Shown: positions 1 to 8,248 of the stretch, in pieces
Layout: every line of letters starts with the position of its first letter
How positions within the stretch are numbered: position 1 is the first letter of the stretch
DNA from: JADGRB01 sp036267635
GTDB lineage: Bacteria; Myxococcota_A; Polyangia; Fen-1088
DNA length: 64,000 nucleotides
Assembly (NCBI GenBank): GCA_036267635.1
Contig: DATAVR010000070.1
Location: 1 to 64,000 of the forward strand
Reading direction: 5' to 3'
The notes under the pieces: generated by a model
Database searches by the model: none
What the model saw: the letters and a program-made list of their open reading frames with translations, nothing else
What the model was told of the DNA's origin: nothing
Position numbers and translations under genes: made by a program

Positions 1-692
1 CGCAGACCTTTGGCGACTTCCGCCGACCTTACCGCGACGTCTACAACCCGAATCCCTGGAGCCGCGACTACGTCCGCTATCTGCACCGCGCGGGGATGTA
101 CCACTACGCGCAGAAGCATCCCGACGAGGATTGGGCCGAGACGTTCGCCGTCTGGCTGGAGGGGGGACCGTGGCGTCGCCGCCACCGCAACTGGCAGGTC
201 GCGCTGGCCAAGCTCGAGTACGTCGATCGCGTCGTCAGCATCGAGCGCGCCTGCCGCGGCAACCCCAGCAACGTTCGCCTGGGGATGCGTGTCCCTTACA
301 CGGAGATCAGGGAGACGGTCGCCGAGTACTTCGACATCGGCGACACGCTCGATCAGGATCTGCTGGAGTATCGCAAGGACGTCATCGAGATCTTCGGACG
401 CCGGCCGCCGCGCGCGCGCGCGATCGCCATGCGCGGGCTGACCTCGCGCACGGCGAGCGCCCAGTCGGCCGCGCGCTTCATCCAGCAGCACCAGACCATC
501 CTGGTCGATCGGATCAGCCGCTGGATCGGCGACTCCGACAAGCGGGTGATCCTGCGTTACCTCAGGCAGCTCCAGGCGCTCTGCACCGCCGAGCACATGG
601 TCGTCCCCGACAGCCGCCGCACCGAGAAGCTCGTCGAGCTGACCGTCGTCGCCACCTGGCACGTCGTCGACGGCATCCACCGACTGTCCTAA
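1..692 (+). CDS. Putative zinc-binding metallopeptidase, 3' part
   Basis: The reading frame is open from base 3, so the start lies outside the window and about 229 C-terminal residues are visible. The stretch SRDYVRYLHRAGMYHYAQKH followed directly by PDEDWAETFAVWL matches the conserved segment of the bacterial putative zinc-binding metallopeptidase family (PF15887 type), in which an H...D-(E)DxAET motif follows an upstream HExxH. The HExxH itself would be upstream and is not seen, so catalysis cannot be confirmed. The rest of the protein is helical and charged, with no membrane segment. The gene ends with TAA and is followed by a short hairpin. Confidence 0.65.
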   Translation, partial: QTFGDFRRPYRDVYNPNPWSRDYVRYLHRAGMYHYAQKHPDEDWAETFAVWLEGGPWRRRHRNWQVALAKLEYVDRVVSIERACRGNPSNVRLGMRVPYTEIRETVAEYFDIGDTLDQDLLEYRKDVIEIFGRRPPRARAIAMRGLTSRTASAQSAARFIQQHQTILVDRISRWIGDSDKRVILRYLRQLQALCTAEHMVVPDSRRTEKLVELTVVATWHVVDGIHRLS

Positions 693-697
693 CGGAG

Positions 698-714
698 GGA
701 CCCTGAGAGGGTCC
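698..714 (+). terminator. Short hairpin after the metallopeptidase gene
   Basis: A perfect 7-bp stem (GGACCCT / AGGGTCC) with a 3-base loop begins six bases after the stop codon. No T-tract follows, so intrinsic termination is uncertain; it may only stabilise the transcript end. Confidence 0.35.
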
Positions 715-806
715 CCGCAAACCCCCCGCGATGGGGCTTCGACGGGCGGAGCCCGCCTGCGGCCCGACGCGATCATCTCCTGTTCTTGGTCGCTGTAGAG
801 ACGCCG

Positions 807-836
807 TTGACAGGGTGGGCGGGGCACGTCTATATG
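807..836 (+). promoter_or_regulatory. Sigma-70-type promoter of tRNA-Leu
   Basis: A perfect -35 box TTGACA (807-812) is followed after 18 bases by TATATG (831-836). The predicted transcription start falls a few bases before the mature tRNA 5' end at 847, as expected for a stable-RNA promoter. Confidence 0.75.
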
Positions 837-846
837 ACGTGCTCTC

Positions 847-929
847 GCGAGGATGGCGGAACTGGTAGACGCACTAGCTTGAGGTGCTAGCGGTTAACAG
901 CCATCGGGGTTCAAGTCCCCGTCCTCGCA
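847..929 (+). tRNA. tRNA-Leu (anticodon GAG)
   Basis: An acceptor stem GCGAGGA (847-853) pairs with TCCTCGC (922-928) and is followed by discriminator A. The anticodon stem CTAGC/GCTAG encloses the loop TTGAGGT, giving anticodon GAG, which reads CUC and CUU leucine codons. A long variable arm makes it a class II tRNA, and the T-loop GGTTCAAGT is standard. The 3' CCA is not encoded, so it must be added by a nucleotidyltransferase. A promoter lies just upstream and a strong terminator just downstream, so it is a single-gene transcript. Confidence 0.96.
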
Positions 930-932
930 CTA

Positions 933-970
933 GGAAAGCCCTGGAAGTCGCAGGGCTTTCCTTTTTTTTG
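933..970 (+). terminator. Rho-independent terminator of tRNA-Leu
   Basis: An 11-bp perfect stem (GGAAAGCCCTG / CAGGGCTTTCC) with a 7-base loop is followed directly by a run of eight T, four bases after the tRNA. Confidence 0.93.
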
Positions 971-995
971 GCGTGTCGCGAAGGAAGCAGTGGGG

Positions 996-1364
996 TCAGT
1001 TGCAGGTGTAGCGCGCCATTCCGTGGCAGCTGTCCTCGCCGAAGACTTGCCGGCAGGTGTCTTGAAAGATGCACTGCCACTCGGCGGCCGGGACGGATGA
1101 CTGGATCTCACTGTCGGTGCAGGTCGACTCGCACGAGGACGCAAGTCCGGGTTCGAGGTCCAGGTAGCGGTCAGATTGGCTGTCCTCGTCGCACAGGTCG
1201 CCGGCGCAGTCGGCGGCGCGCTGGCACAGGTCGACGCAGGTTTCGGTGGCCGGGACCGGCTGATTGGCGCCGTACCCGGTGTCCTCCCGTGCGGGGGAGC
1301 CGCCGCAGCCGACGGATGCCACGAGCAGGGCCAGCAAGGGCAGAACCAGCAGCGGGCGCATCAT
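996..1364 (-). CDS. Small Cys-rich putative lipoprotein
   Basis: This 122-residue protein begins with a hydrophobic signal segment (LLVLPLLALLVASVGC) ending in a lipobox-like SVGC, so it is probably lipidated and exported. The mature part has about ten cysteines, spaced as CVDLC, CAGDLC, CESTC and CRQVF...C, which suggests a disulphide-stabilised domain. I recognise no family. It is divergent from the TPR-like gene at 1576; the roughly 210 bases between them are clearly AT-richer than the surroundings and probably hold both promoters. Confidence 0.7.
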   Translation of the reverse strand: MMRPLLVLPLLALLVASVGCGGSPAREDTGYGANQPVPATETCVDLCQRAADCAGDLCDEDSQSDRYLDLEPGLASSCESTCTDSEIQSSVPAAEWQCIFQDTCRQVFGEDSCHGMARYTCN

Positions 1365-1575
1365 GGCAATACTCGTTTGCCTCCCCGTGACGGGTCAAGT
1401 GATCGCGCACATGCTTGCATGGCCCCGCTCGTGCGAGCATAGGGCATCGTGCAAATGGCACGACATGCGCGAGAAAGCCAGGCCACATGCCTGCAAGTCT
1501 ATGTAGTTACATGGTTATGTGCGACAGGAAATGGTTGCGAAATGCGATGCCGGCACGATGATGGCGAAGGTTCGG

Positions 1576-2355
1576 ATGGAGAGCCCAGTGGTCACGGCAA
1601 CCGTTGATGAGTCACGGATCACCGGCCGGCGCAGCTCCGAGGTGGTCGGCTCCGCCGTTCTGCTCGGCGGCCTCTTCGGGTGCGAGGTCACCGCCAGTCT
1701 GTTGGTGGGCCTTCAAAAGAGACCGGGGCTGGGGATGTTGTTCGTGGCGGCCGGGATCGCCCTCGCTCTCGAGTGGGTTCGCAGGCATCGCCGACGGGTC
1801 GACCTCGTCGTCGGCGCAGAGATCGCGGCGGCGAAAGCGCTGCTGACGGAAGGGCGGAGCACGGCGGCCTGGAACACGGCCTGCGCGGCGGCGAACAGGG
1901 CGGCCGACCAACGGCTGCGCAACGCCGCCCTCGCGGTCATGGTGCAGGTGTCGATCGAGGAGAAGAACTACCAGACGGCGCGGCAGGTTCTCGCCCGAAT
2001 GAGCCCGCGCGGGATCGTCGATCCGCTGCTCGAGGCAACGATCGAAAAGGCCGACGGTCACCCCGACCGCGCCAGGCAGGCCCTCGAGCAGGGGCGGAGC
2101 CGGCCGGCGTTCGGAGCGGCGGCCGCTCGCTTGCTCGTGGAAATGCACGCCGAGGCCGACGATCTGCAGCGGGCCGTCGAGGTCGCCATCGATTGCATCG
2201 ATCTGCTGACCATCGAGGAGATCCGGAACATGATTGCTTCGCTCGAGGCTTGGGGCGAACCGAGCCACGCCGTGGCCTTGTCGGTGGCGTTGACGGTTCG
2301 GACCGCCGTCGCCGCGAGCAGCATCCGGCTTTCGCGCGGCCGCCCGATCCTCTGA
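1576..2355 (+). CDS. TPR-like single- or two-pass membrane protein
   Basis: The frame is open from a GTG at 1519, but the bases before 1558 are AT-rich and unlike local coding sequence. ATG 1576 has GAAGG five bases upstream, so I prefer it (259 residues). Hydrophobic segments (VVGSAVLLGGLFGCEVTASL and MLFVAAGIALALEWV) at about residues 22-60 form a membrane hairpin with a basic RRHRRR flank. The remainder is alanine-rich helical repeats (AAWNTACAAANRAADQRLRN, NYQTARQVLARM, PDRARQALEQ) resembling degenerate TPRs. The role is unknown; such proteins usually scaffold membrane complexes. Confidence 0.65.
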   Translation: MESPVVTATVDESRITGRRSSEVVGSAVLLGGLFGCEVTASLLVGLQKRPGLGMLFVAAGIALALEWVRRHRRRVDLVVGAEIAAAKALLTEGRSTAAWNTACAAANRAADQRLRNAALAVMVQVSIEEKNYQTARQVLARMSPRGIVDPLLEATIEKADGHPDRARQALEQGRSRPAFGAAAARLLVEMHAEADDLQRAVEVAIDCIDLLTIEEIRNMIASLEAWGEPSHAVALSVALTVRTAVAASSIRLSRGRPIL

Positions 2356-2372
2356 GCGACTGGGGTGAGCGA

Positions 2373-3356
2373 CTAGGGCTCGAGGACGGCTGCGCCTTCG
2401 ACGCGGCCACCACGGACGTCGGCGAGGGCATCGTTGGCGCGCGCCAGCGGATACGGGCGGACGGTCGTCTTGACCGGGACGTTGGGCGCCAGCGCCAGAA
2501 ACTCCTCCGCGTCCTCGCGGGTGAGGTTGGCCACCGAGCGGATCGAACGCTCGCCCCAGAGATCTCGGTACGGGAAGCCCGGGATGTCGCTCATGTGAAT
2601 GCCGGCGCAGACCACCGTGCCCGCCTTGGCGACGGCCCGCAGCGCCGTTGGGACCAGCGCGCCGACCGGCGCGAAGATCAGCGCGGCGTCGAGGGGCAGG
2701 GGCGGGGCGACGTCGGATCCGCCGGCCCAGACGGCGCCCAGGGTTCGCGCGAACGCTTGGCCGGCGCTGTCGCCGGGACGGGTGAAGGCGTAGACCTCGC
2801 GTCCCTGGTGCGCGGCCACCTGGGCGATGATGTGCGCGGCGGCGCCGAAGCCGTAGAGGCCCAGGCGCCGGGCGTTGCCGGCGGCGCGCAGCGCGCGGTA
2901 ACCGATGAGGCCCGCGCACATCAGCGGCGCCGCCTCGACGTCGGAGTACCGACCCGGAATCGGAAAGCAGAAGCGGTGATCGGCGACGGCGTACTCGGCG
3001 AAGCCCCCGTCGATCTGGTAACCGGTGAAGCGCGCCCGGTCACAGAGGTTCTCTCGGCCCGAACGGCAGAATTCACAGCTGCCGCAGGTCCACCCGAGCC
3101 AGGGGACGCCGACCCGATCCCCGATCGCGAAGCGGTCGGCCCGCGGCCCTTTGCCGACCACCCGCCCGATGATTTCATGCCCCGGCACGAGCGGGCGCTT
3201 GGGATCCGGTAGGTCGCCGTCCACGATGTGAAGGTCGGTCCGGCAGACCGCGCAGGCGGCGATCCGGATGAGGATCTGACCGTCCATCGGCTCCGGCTGC
3301 GCCAGATTGCCGGGGCCGAGTGGTCTCCCCGGGCCATCGAAGATCATCGCTCGCAT
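2373..3356 (-). CDS. Zinc-dependent alcohol dehydrogenase family protein
   Basis: A 327-residue medium-chain dehydrogenase predicted to oxidise or reduce alcohols/aldehydes with NAD(P) in the cytoplasm. Catalytic-zinc ligands C38 and H60-E61 (GHEI) are present, as are all four structural-zinc cysteines (C91, C94, C97, C105). The Rossmann segment LGLYGFGAAAHII follows. It resembles the class often annotated zinc-binding alcohol dehydrogenase (AdhA-like). The start ATG shares one base with the stop of the upstream haem-binding gene (TGATG), so the two are translationally coupled. Substrate is unknown. Confidence 0.88.
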   Translation of the reverse strand: MRAMIFDGPGRPLGPGNLAQPEPMDGQILIRIAACAVCRTDLHIVDGDLPDPKRPLVPGHEIIGRVVGKGPRADRFAIGDRVGVPWLGWTCGSCEFCRSGRENLCDRARFTGYQIDGGFAEYAVADHRFCFPIPGRYSDVEAAPLMCAGLIGYRALRAAGNARRLGLYGFGAAAHIIAQVAAHQGREVYAFTRPGDSAGQAFARTLGAVWAGGSDVAPPLPLDAALIFAPVGALVPTALRAVAKAGTVVCAGIHMSDIPGFPYRDLWGERSIRSVANLTREDAEEFLALAPNVPVKTTVRPYPLARANDALADVRGGRVEGAAVLEP

Positions 3357-3838
3357 CACTTCGGCTTGTCGGCCTTCCGCAGAAGGTAATCCTTCAACAC
3401 CGTCTTGTCGGCCTCCGAGAGCTTCGCGTCGGGGTGCATCGGCAGGATGTAGAACCAGGGCGGCATGGCGCCCGCGGCGATCTGATCCCAGGCGTTTTCG
3501 CGATCGGTCTGGCGCTCGTCCTCGTCGACGTCCGCCCACTTGGAGAAGTTCACGTGGTTGCGCCCCTTGTGGACATCGCGCGCCATCAGCCACGAGCCGG
3601 GCGCCAGGCGCGCGTAGGCGGGCCAGCGGGTCTCGTTGGTGTGGCAGTCGAAGCAGGCGCGCCGCATGATCCGTTCGACCTCCGGCGGTCCATCGAAGGG
3701 GAACCGCTCGGGCGGATTCGTTCCGATCTCTTCCGTGGGAATGCCGAGCAGCTTCACGGGCGCGATCTGCAGCAGGCCGAATCCAACCAACCCGGCGACC
3801 GCGCCGCGTTTGAGAACCTTCTTCAGTCTCGGGGACAT
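3356..3838 (-). CDS. Haem-binding domain protein (single c-type CxxCH)
   Basis: Start ATG 3838 gives 160 residues; a longer frame to 3907 adds only a leader with no export features. An N-terminal hydrophobic helix (about residues 12-32) would act as signal or anchor. The motif CFDCH at 62-66, followed by NETRWPAYARLAPGSW and later MPPWFYILPMHPDAKLS, matches the bacterial haem-binding domain family (PF14376 type), where a distal Met often completes the haem ligation. It should reside in the periplasm. It is followed with TGATG coupling by the alcohol dehydrogenase. Confidence 0.85.
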   Translation of the reverse strand: MSPRLKKVLKRGAVAGLVGFGLLQIAPVKLLGIPTEEIGTNPPERFPFDGPPEVERIMRRACFDCHTNETRWPAYARLAPGSWLMARDVHKGRNHVNFSKWADVDEDERQTDRENAWDQIAAGAMPPWFYILPMHPDAKLSEADKTVLKDYLLRKADKPK

Positions 3839-3978
3839 GGAGAGAGACGATAGGAAGGAGCGCGGCGCACGGCAAGCTTCTCGCGTGGCGACCGCTAGAT
3901 GACACACGCGGTCTTCTCGTCCGGATTACCTTTCGAAATAAAGTTTTGCCCAAAGCCGAGCGCGTATAACGTCGGCTC

Positions 3979-5553
3979 ATGAGCCACGGACCTCCGGCCG
4001 ACCAGAGCGTCGCCAAGGAGTCCGGCGACCGACCATCCCCACCTCCGCCGTCTGCTGCGTCGATCGAGAGTCGGCCGTCTGAAGCATCGGTGCGCCCAAC
4101 CGACACGACCTTGCGCCTGGCTCTCGAGGCGGGCGAGATGGGCGCCTGGGAATGGGACATCGGCTCCGGCGAGGTCCACTGGTCGGAAAACCTGGAGGAG
4201 ATTCACGGGCTTGCGTCCGGGAGCTTCGATCGAACGTTCGAGGGGTATAAGGCGCTCATCCACCCGGACGACCGAGAGCGGGTTCTGGCCGCCATCCGCG
4301 GCTGCATCGAAGGTCGCACCAGCTACGAGGTCGAGTTCCGAACCGCCGACACCACGCGCGGCCCGCGCTGGGTGTTCGGCCGGGGGAGGGTGCTGGCGGG
4401 GCAGGGGGGGCAGTCGCCTCGGATGGTCGGCGTGTGCATGGACATCACCAAGCGCAAACGGACCGAAGAGGCCGCCTGGGAGGCCAATAGTCGGAAGGAC
4501 GAGTTCCTGGCCATGGTCTCGCATGAGCTTCGAAACCCGCTCGGCGTCATCATCAACGCCTCGACGATCATCCACCAGCTGACCAAGAACGATCCCGATT
4601 CGTCGAAGGCCTGCGGGGCCATTCGGCGCCAGACCGAGCAGCTGGTGCGCATCGTCGACGATCTGATGGATGTGTCGCGGCTCTCCGCCGGCAAGATGAC
4701 GCTGCGGCGGACGAACGTCGATCTGGTGGCGCTGGTCCACCGTTGCGTGCACGACTTCATCGACCGTCGGTTGCTCGACCGCCATCGCCACGAGCTCAGG
4801 TTCGCCGTCACCCGCGTCAACGGCGACGGGCCGCGCCTGGAGCAGATCGTTTCCAACTTGTTGATGAACGCCATCAAGTACACGCCGCCCGGGGGGACGA
4901 TCTCCATCGAGGTCGAACCGGAGGGGGACGACGCCGTCATGCGCGTGAGGGACACCGGCGTCGGCATCTCAGCGGAGCTGTTGCCCCGCGTCTTCGACCT
5001 GTTCGTGCAGAGCGAGCGGGGGCTCGAACGACGGGACGGGGGATTGGGGGTAGGGCTCTCCATCGCGCGCAATCTGGTGGAGGCGCACGGTGGGCGGATC
5101 GAGGTGCACAGCGCGGGTCAAGACCGCGGGACGGAGTTCATCGTGCGCCTCCCGTTGGCGGCCACGCTCGCCGCGGGCGATCATCAGGGCGAGCCTTCCC
5201 CGCGGCGGCGCATTCTGATCGTCGACGACAACCTCGACGCGCGCGAAGCTCTGGCCCGGCTGCTGGAGATGGCCGGCCACCAGGTCACTCAGGCGGGCGA
5301 CGGTCCGAGCGGGCTGGAGTCGGCGTCGCGCCTCCGCCCGGACGTGGCGATCGTGGATATTGGACTGCCGGGGATGAACGGCTTCGAGCTGGCGCGGCGG
5401 CTCAAATCGAGCGCCCCCCACCTGCGGCTCATCGCGCTGACCGGTTACGGCCAAGACGATCACCGGCGTCTGGGCGACGAGGCGGGTTTTGAAAGTTATC
5501 TGGTCAAACCGGTCGCTTTCGAAACACTGCAGCGATCGCTTGCGAACAATTAA
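3979..5553 (+). CDS. Hybrid sensor histidine kinase: PAS-HisKA-HATPase-REC
   Basis: 524 residues with no membrane segment, so a soluble kinase. A PAS fold (PAS_3 type, WEWDIGSGEVHWSENL) covers about residues 45-155. HisKA follows with phospho-His H182 in SHELRNPL, then an HATPase with N, G1 (DTGVGIS) and G2 (GLGVGLSIA) boxes. A C-terminal receiver has phospho-acceptor D460 in VAIVDIGLPGMNG, the conserved T and the KPV lysine. All catalytic residues appear intact. The receiver and kinase in one chain suggest an intramolecular phosphorelay. A second PAS kinase starts 49 bases downstream. Confidence 0.93.
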   Translation: MSHGPPADQSVAKESGDRPSPPPPSAASIESRPSEASVRPTDTTLRLALEAGEMGAWEWDIGSGEVHWSENLEEIHGLASGSFDRTFEGYKALIHPDDRERVLAAIRGCIEGRTSYEVEFRTADTTRGPRWVFGRGRVLAGQGGQSPRMVGVCMDITKRKRTEEAAWEANSRKDEFLAMVSHELRNPLGVIINASTIIHQLTKNDPDSSKACGAIRRQTEQLVRIVDDLMDVSRLSAGKMTLRRTNVDLVALVHRCVHDFIDRRLLDRHRHELRFAVTRVNGDGPRLEQIVSNLLMNAIKYTPPGGTISIEVEPEGDDAVMRVRDTGVGISAELLPRVFDLFVQSERGLERRDGGLGVGLSIARNLVEAHGGRIEVHSAGQDRGTEFIVRLPLAATLAAGDHQGEPSPRRRILIVDDNLDAREALARLLEMAGHQVTQAGDGPSGLESASRLRPDVAIVDIGLPGMNGFELARRLKSSAPHLRLIALTGYGQDDHRRLGDEAGFESYLVKPVAFETLQRSLANN

Positions 5554-5602
5554 CAATGCGCTAACAATCCCCACCGCCTGAGCGAAATAGACTCAGGATC
5601 AA

Positions 5603-7264
5603 ATGGGAGCGCCCACCTTCGCGTTTGGCGGCAACGAGCATCTGGCGGAGATTCTCGACCGCGTCAGTGACGGCTTCGTTGCGCTCGATCTGGACTGGCG
5701 CTTCACTTACATCAATCGGGCGGCGGAGCAGTACTTCGGCGCCCCGCGGGATCAGCTGCTGGGGAAGGTCGCCTGGGATCTCTTTCCCGAAGGGGTCGGT
5801 CCCACCGTCGCGCAGGAGTATCTGCGTGCGGTCGCCGGGACGGCGCCCGTCGAGTTCGAGGTGCTGTCGCCGGTCAAGAACAATTGGGTCGCCCACAGAA
5901 TCTATCCCTCCGGTTCGGGCGCGACGATCTACTTCCGCGACGTCTCCGCGGAGCGGGGGACGTCGAGCGATGGCAGCAAGCTGCCGGTCGCCGTCTCGTC
6001 GGCGCTGTCGATCGTCGATCTCAGCGAGCGCAAGCGATCCGAGCAGGCGATGAAGCTCCTCGCCGACGGGAGCGCAGAGCTCTCCCAGTCTCTCGAGCGG
6101 GACGAGATTCTGCGCCGGGTGACGTCGCTCATCGTCCCCCGCGTCGCCGACGTCTGCATCGTCGAGCTGTGGGATGGCGAGCGCCTCCGTCGCAAGGCGA
6201 TCCAGCACCGCGACCCGGAGAAGCTCTCCCGATGGTCAGCCGAGGGTCTGGCGGGGGCCGGGCGCGTCATGCAGTCGGGGGCGTCGGAGCTGATCGCGTC
6301 GGTCACCGACGACGGTGAGGGGCTGCAGACGCTGGGCGTCCGATCGGCGCTGCGGGTCCCGCTGCGGGTGGCGGGGAAGGTGACGGGCATCGTGTCGCTG
6401 TTCATCGTCGACGACGACATCGACGACGACGTCGACGACGACAGCCGCTGCTTCGCGGGCGAAAACCTGCCGGTGATCGAAGCGCTGGCCGACCGCGCAG
6501 CGTTGGCCCTCGAAAATGCGCGCCTCTACGAGATCGCCGCCGGCGCCAAGCGCGTCCGGGGCGACCTGCTGGCCATGGTCTCGCACGATCTTCGCAACTC
6601 GCTGAACGCGATCGGCTTCATCGCCACCGAGCTGGCCCGGCAGGGAGGCAGCCCGCTGGCGACCCAGATTCGCAGCGCCGCCACCCTGGCCGACCGACTC
6701 CTCGCCGATCTCGGCGCGATGTTCGCGATCGAGTCGGGGTCGCTGGTCCTCGGACGGTTCACCGAGTCGGTCGATTCGATCATGAACGAGGTCGCCGATC
6801 TCTTTCGCCCCCTGGCCGACGCCCGCGCGATCAGGCTGCGGGCCGTCACCGAGAGGAAGGGCTTGACCGCGTTCGTGGATCGCCACCGGATGGTGCAGGC
6901 GCTGAGCAACGTGGTGGCCAACGCGGTCGAGATCAGCGAGGAGGGGGGCCAGGTCGACCTGGCCGCGAAGCAGGTGGGGGACGACGTCGAGCTCGCCATC
7001 TCCGACACGGGTCCGGGGATCGCCCCCGGCGAAGTCGAGCGGATGTTCGATCGGACGCGTTGGGGAAACGACGGGCGTCGGCGGGCCAGCGTAGGTCTCG
7101 GCCTGGTGATCTCCAAGGAGTACGTGGAGGCTCACGGGGGGCGGATTCGCGTTCAGAGCCAACCGGGAAGCGGATCGACGTTCACCATCGCCATCCCCAT
7201 GCGTGCACGCGGGACAGCGGCCGAGCCGCCGGGCCCGCGTCGCGCCACCGTACCGTCCCGCTAG
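5603..7264 (+). CDS. Sensor histidine kinase: PAS-GAF-HisKA-HATPase
   Basis: 553 residues, soluble. AGGA lies five bases before ATG 5603. A PAS domain (about 8-125) is followed by a GAF domain (about 155-310) that carries an unusual Asp run (DDDIDDDVDDD). The HisKA segment has H328 in SHDLRNSLNAI, where the usual Pro after Asn is Ser. The HATPase keeps the N box, DTGPGIAPGE and GLGLVISKEY. There is no receiver; its partner may be the receiver of the preceding hybrid kinase or a distant regulator. The PAP2 gene follows after three bases. Confidence 0.92.
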   Translation: MGAPTFAFGGNEHLAEILDRVSDGFVALDLDWRFTYINRAAEQYFGAPRDQLLGKVAWDLFPEGVGPTVAQEYLRAVAGTAPVEFEVLSPVKNNWVAHRIYPSGSGATIYFRDVSAERGTSSDGSKLPVAVSSALSIVDLSERKRSEQAMKLLADGSAELSQSLERDEILRRVTSLIVPRVADVCIVELWDGERLRRKAIQHRDPEKLSRWSAEGLAGAGRVMQSGASELIASVTDDGEGLQTLGVRSALRVPLRVAGKVTGIVSLFIVDDDIDDDVDDDSRCFAGENLPVIEALADRAALALENARLYEIAAGAKRVRGDLLAMVSHDLRNSLNAIGFIATELARQGGSPLATQIRSAATLADRLLADLGAMFAIESGSLVLGRFTESVDSIMNEVADLFRPLADARAIRLRAVTERKGLTAFVDRHRMVQALSNVVANAVEISEEGGQVDLAAKQVGDDVELAISDTGPGIAPGEVERMFDRTRWGNDGRRRASVGLGLVISKEYVEAHGGRIRVQSQPGSGSTFTIAIPMRARGTAAEPPGPRRATVPSR

Positions 7265-7267
7265 CGC

Positions 7268-8128
7268 GTGCCGCGGCTTCTCGTTTCCAGTCCCCCGCGG
7301 ACCGCACGCCGACGCCGCGGGTGCCTGGCCGCGCTCGTCGCCGCCGGGCTGGTCGGCTCCGCTTCGGGATCGGCGGCGGGAGCCGGGGAGGGTCAGCTCA
7401 GCTACGACTGGAAGGTCGACGGTGCCGTGACGGTGGCGGCGTCCGCGTTCTGGGGCGGCTCGCAGCTCCTCGAGAGCACGCTGGCGGCGTCGGCCTGCCG
7501 CTGGTGCAACCCCGACAGCCTCGACGTTTCGGTGCGCGGCGCGCTGCGCTGGAACGACACCTCCGCCGCCAACCTGGCGAGCAACGTCGGGGCCTACGCC
7601 TTCGTGCCGGTGGCCAGCCTGGGCCTGCTGGCGCTCGAGGCGCACGAAGAGGATCGCTTTGCCCAGATGGCGGGCAACGGCCTGGTGATCGCCGAGTCGG
7701 TCGCGCTGGCCGGCAGCGTGAGCCAGATCGTGAAGCTCACCGTCGGGCGGGAGCGGCCGTTCGTTCATGCGCTGCCGCCCGATCAGAAGGCGCTCACCGC
7801 GAACCCGGCCGACAACAACCTCTCTTTCTATTCGAGCCACACGAGCTTCGCCTTCGCGCTCGCCGTGTCGAGCGGCACCGTGGCGTCGATCCGGCGCTAC
7901 CGCTGGGCGGCGGCCGTCTGGGCCGCGGGCCTGGCGGGCGCCGCCGTGGTCGGCTATCTGCGGATCGCCGCCGACCAGCACTACTTCACCGACGTCTTGA
8001 CCGGAGCGGCCGCGGGGGCGGCGATCGGGTTCACGGTCCCTTACGGGTTCCATCGCCGCGTCGGTGGGCTGGCGCTGGTCCCGGTGGCGGGCGGCGGCGC
8101 GATGCTCACCTTGACGGCGCGCCTTTAA
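7268..8128 (+). CDS. PAP2-family membrane phosphatase
   Basis: This 286-residue protein starts at GTG 7268, only three bases after the kinase stop. It has an export signal-like N-terminus and several hydrophobic segments. The three signature motifs of PAP2/lipid phosphatases are visible: KLTVGRERPF (K-x6-RP), SFYSSHTSFAFA (PSGH-like, with S replacing P-S-G order) and the final LRIAADQHYFTDV, with R, the nucleophilic H and D. Family members dephosphorylate lipid phosphates such as phosphatidic acid, undecaprenyl or phosphatidylglycerol phosphates. Its place just before a glycosyltransferase/CDP-alcohol transferase cluster fits a lipid-carrier or lipid-phosphate recycling role. Confidence 0.85.
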   Translation: MPRLLVSSPPRTARRRRGCLAALVAAGLVGSASGSAAGAGEGQLSYDWKVDGAVTVAASAFWGGSQLLESTLAASACRWCNPDSLDVSVRGALRWNDTSAANLASNVGAYAFVPVASLGLLALEAHEEDRFAQMAGNGLVIAESVALAGSVSQIVKLTVGRERPFVHALPPDQKALTANPADNNLSFYSSHTSFAFALAVSSGTVASIRRYRWAAAVWAAGLAGAAVVGYLRIAADQHYFTDVLTGAAAGAAIGFTVPYGFHRRVGGLALVPVAGGGAMLTLTARL

Positions 8129-8248
8129 TCGGGCGCAGGCTGACCAGCTTCCAGCTTGTCAGATGTTGGAAGGCGCACGGCCGCGTGGTCTTTGCCTTGC
8201 AATGATCCTGGGTCGGCATCATTTCCTCTGGGCGCCCAGCGAGGGACC

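Noticed and set aside
131..706. Long alternative frame over the first gene
   Set aside because: Arg/Ala-rich composition typical of a GC-rich shadow; the frame ending at 692 has a recognisable metallopeptidase segment.
6409..6450. Asp-rich repeat in the GAF kinase as a calcium-binding site
   Set aside because: The run is a simple GAC/GAT codon expansion in a loop; it does not fit an EF-hand or RTX pattern.
6236..8053. 605-codon minus-strand frame over the second kinase and PAP2 genes
   Set aside because: Antisense shadow; the plus-strand kinase and phosphatase motifs are intact.
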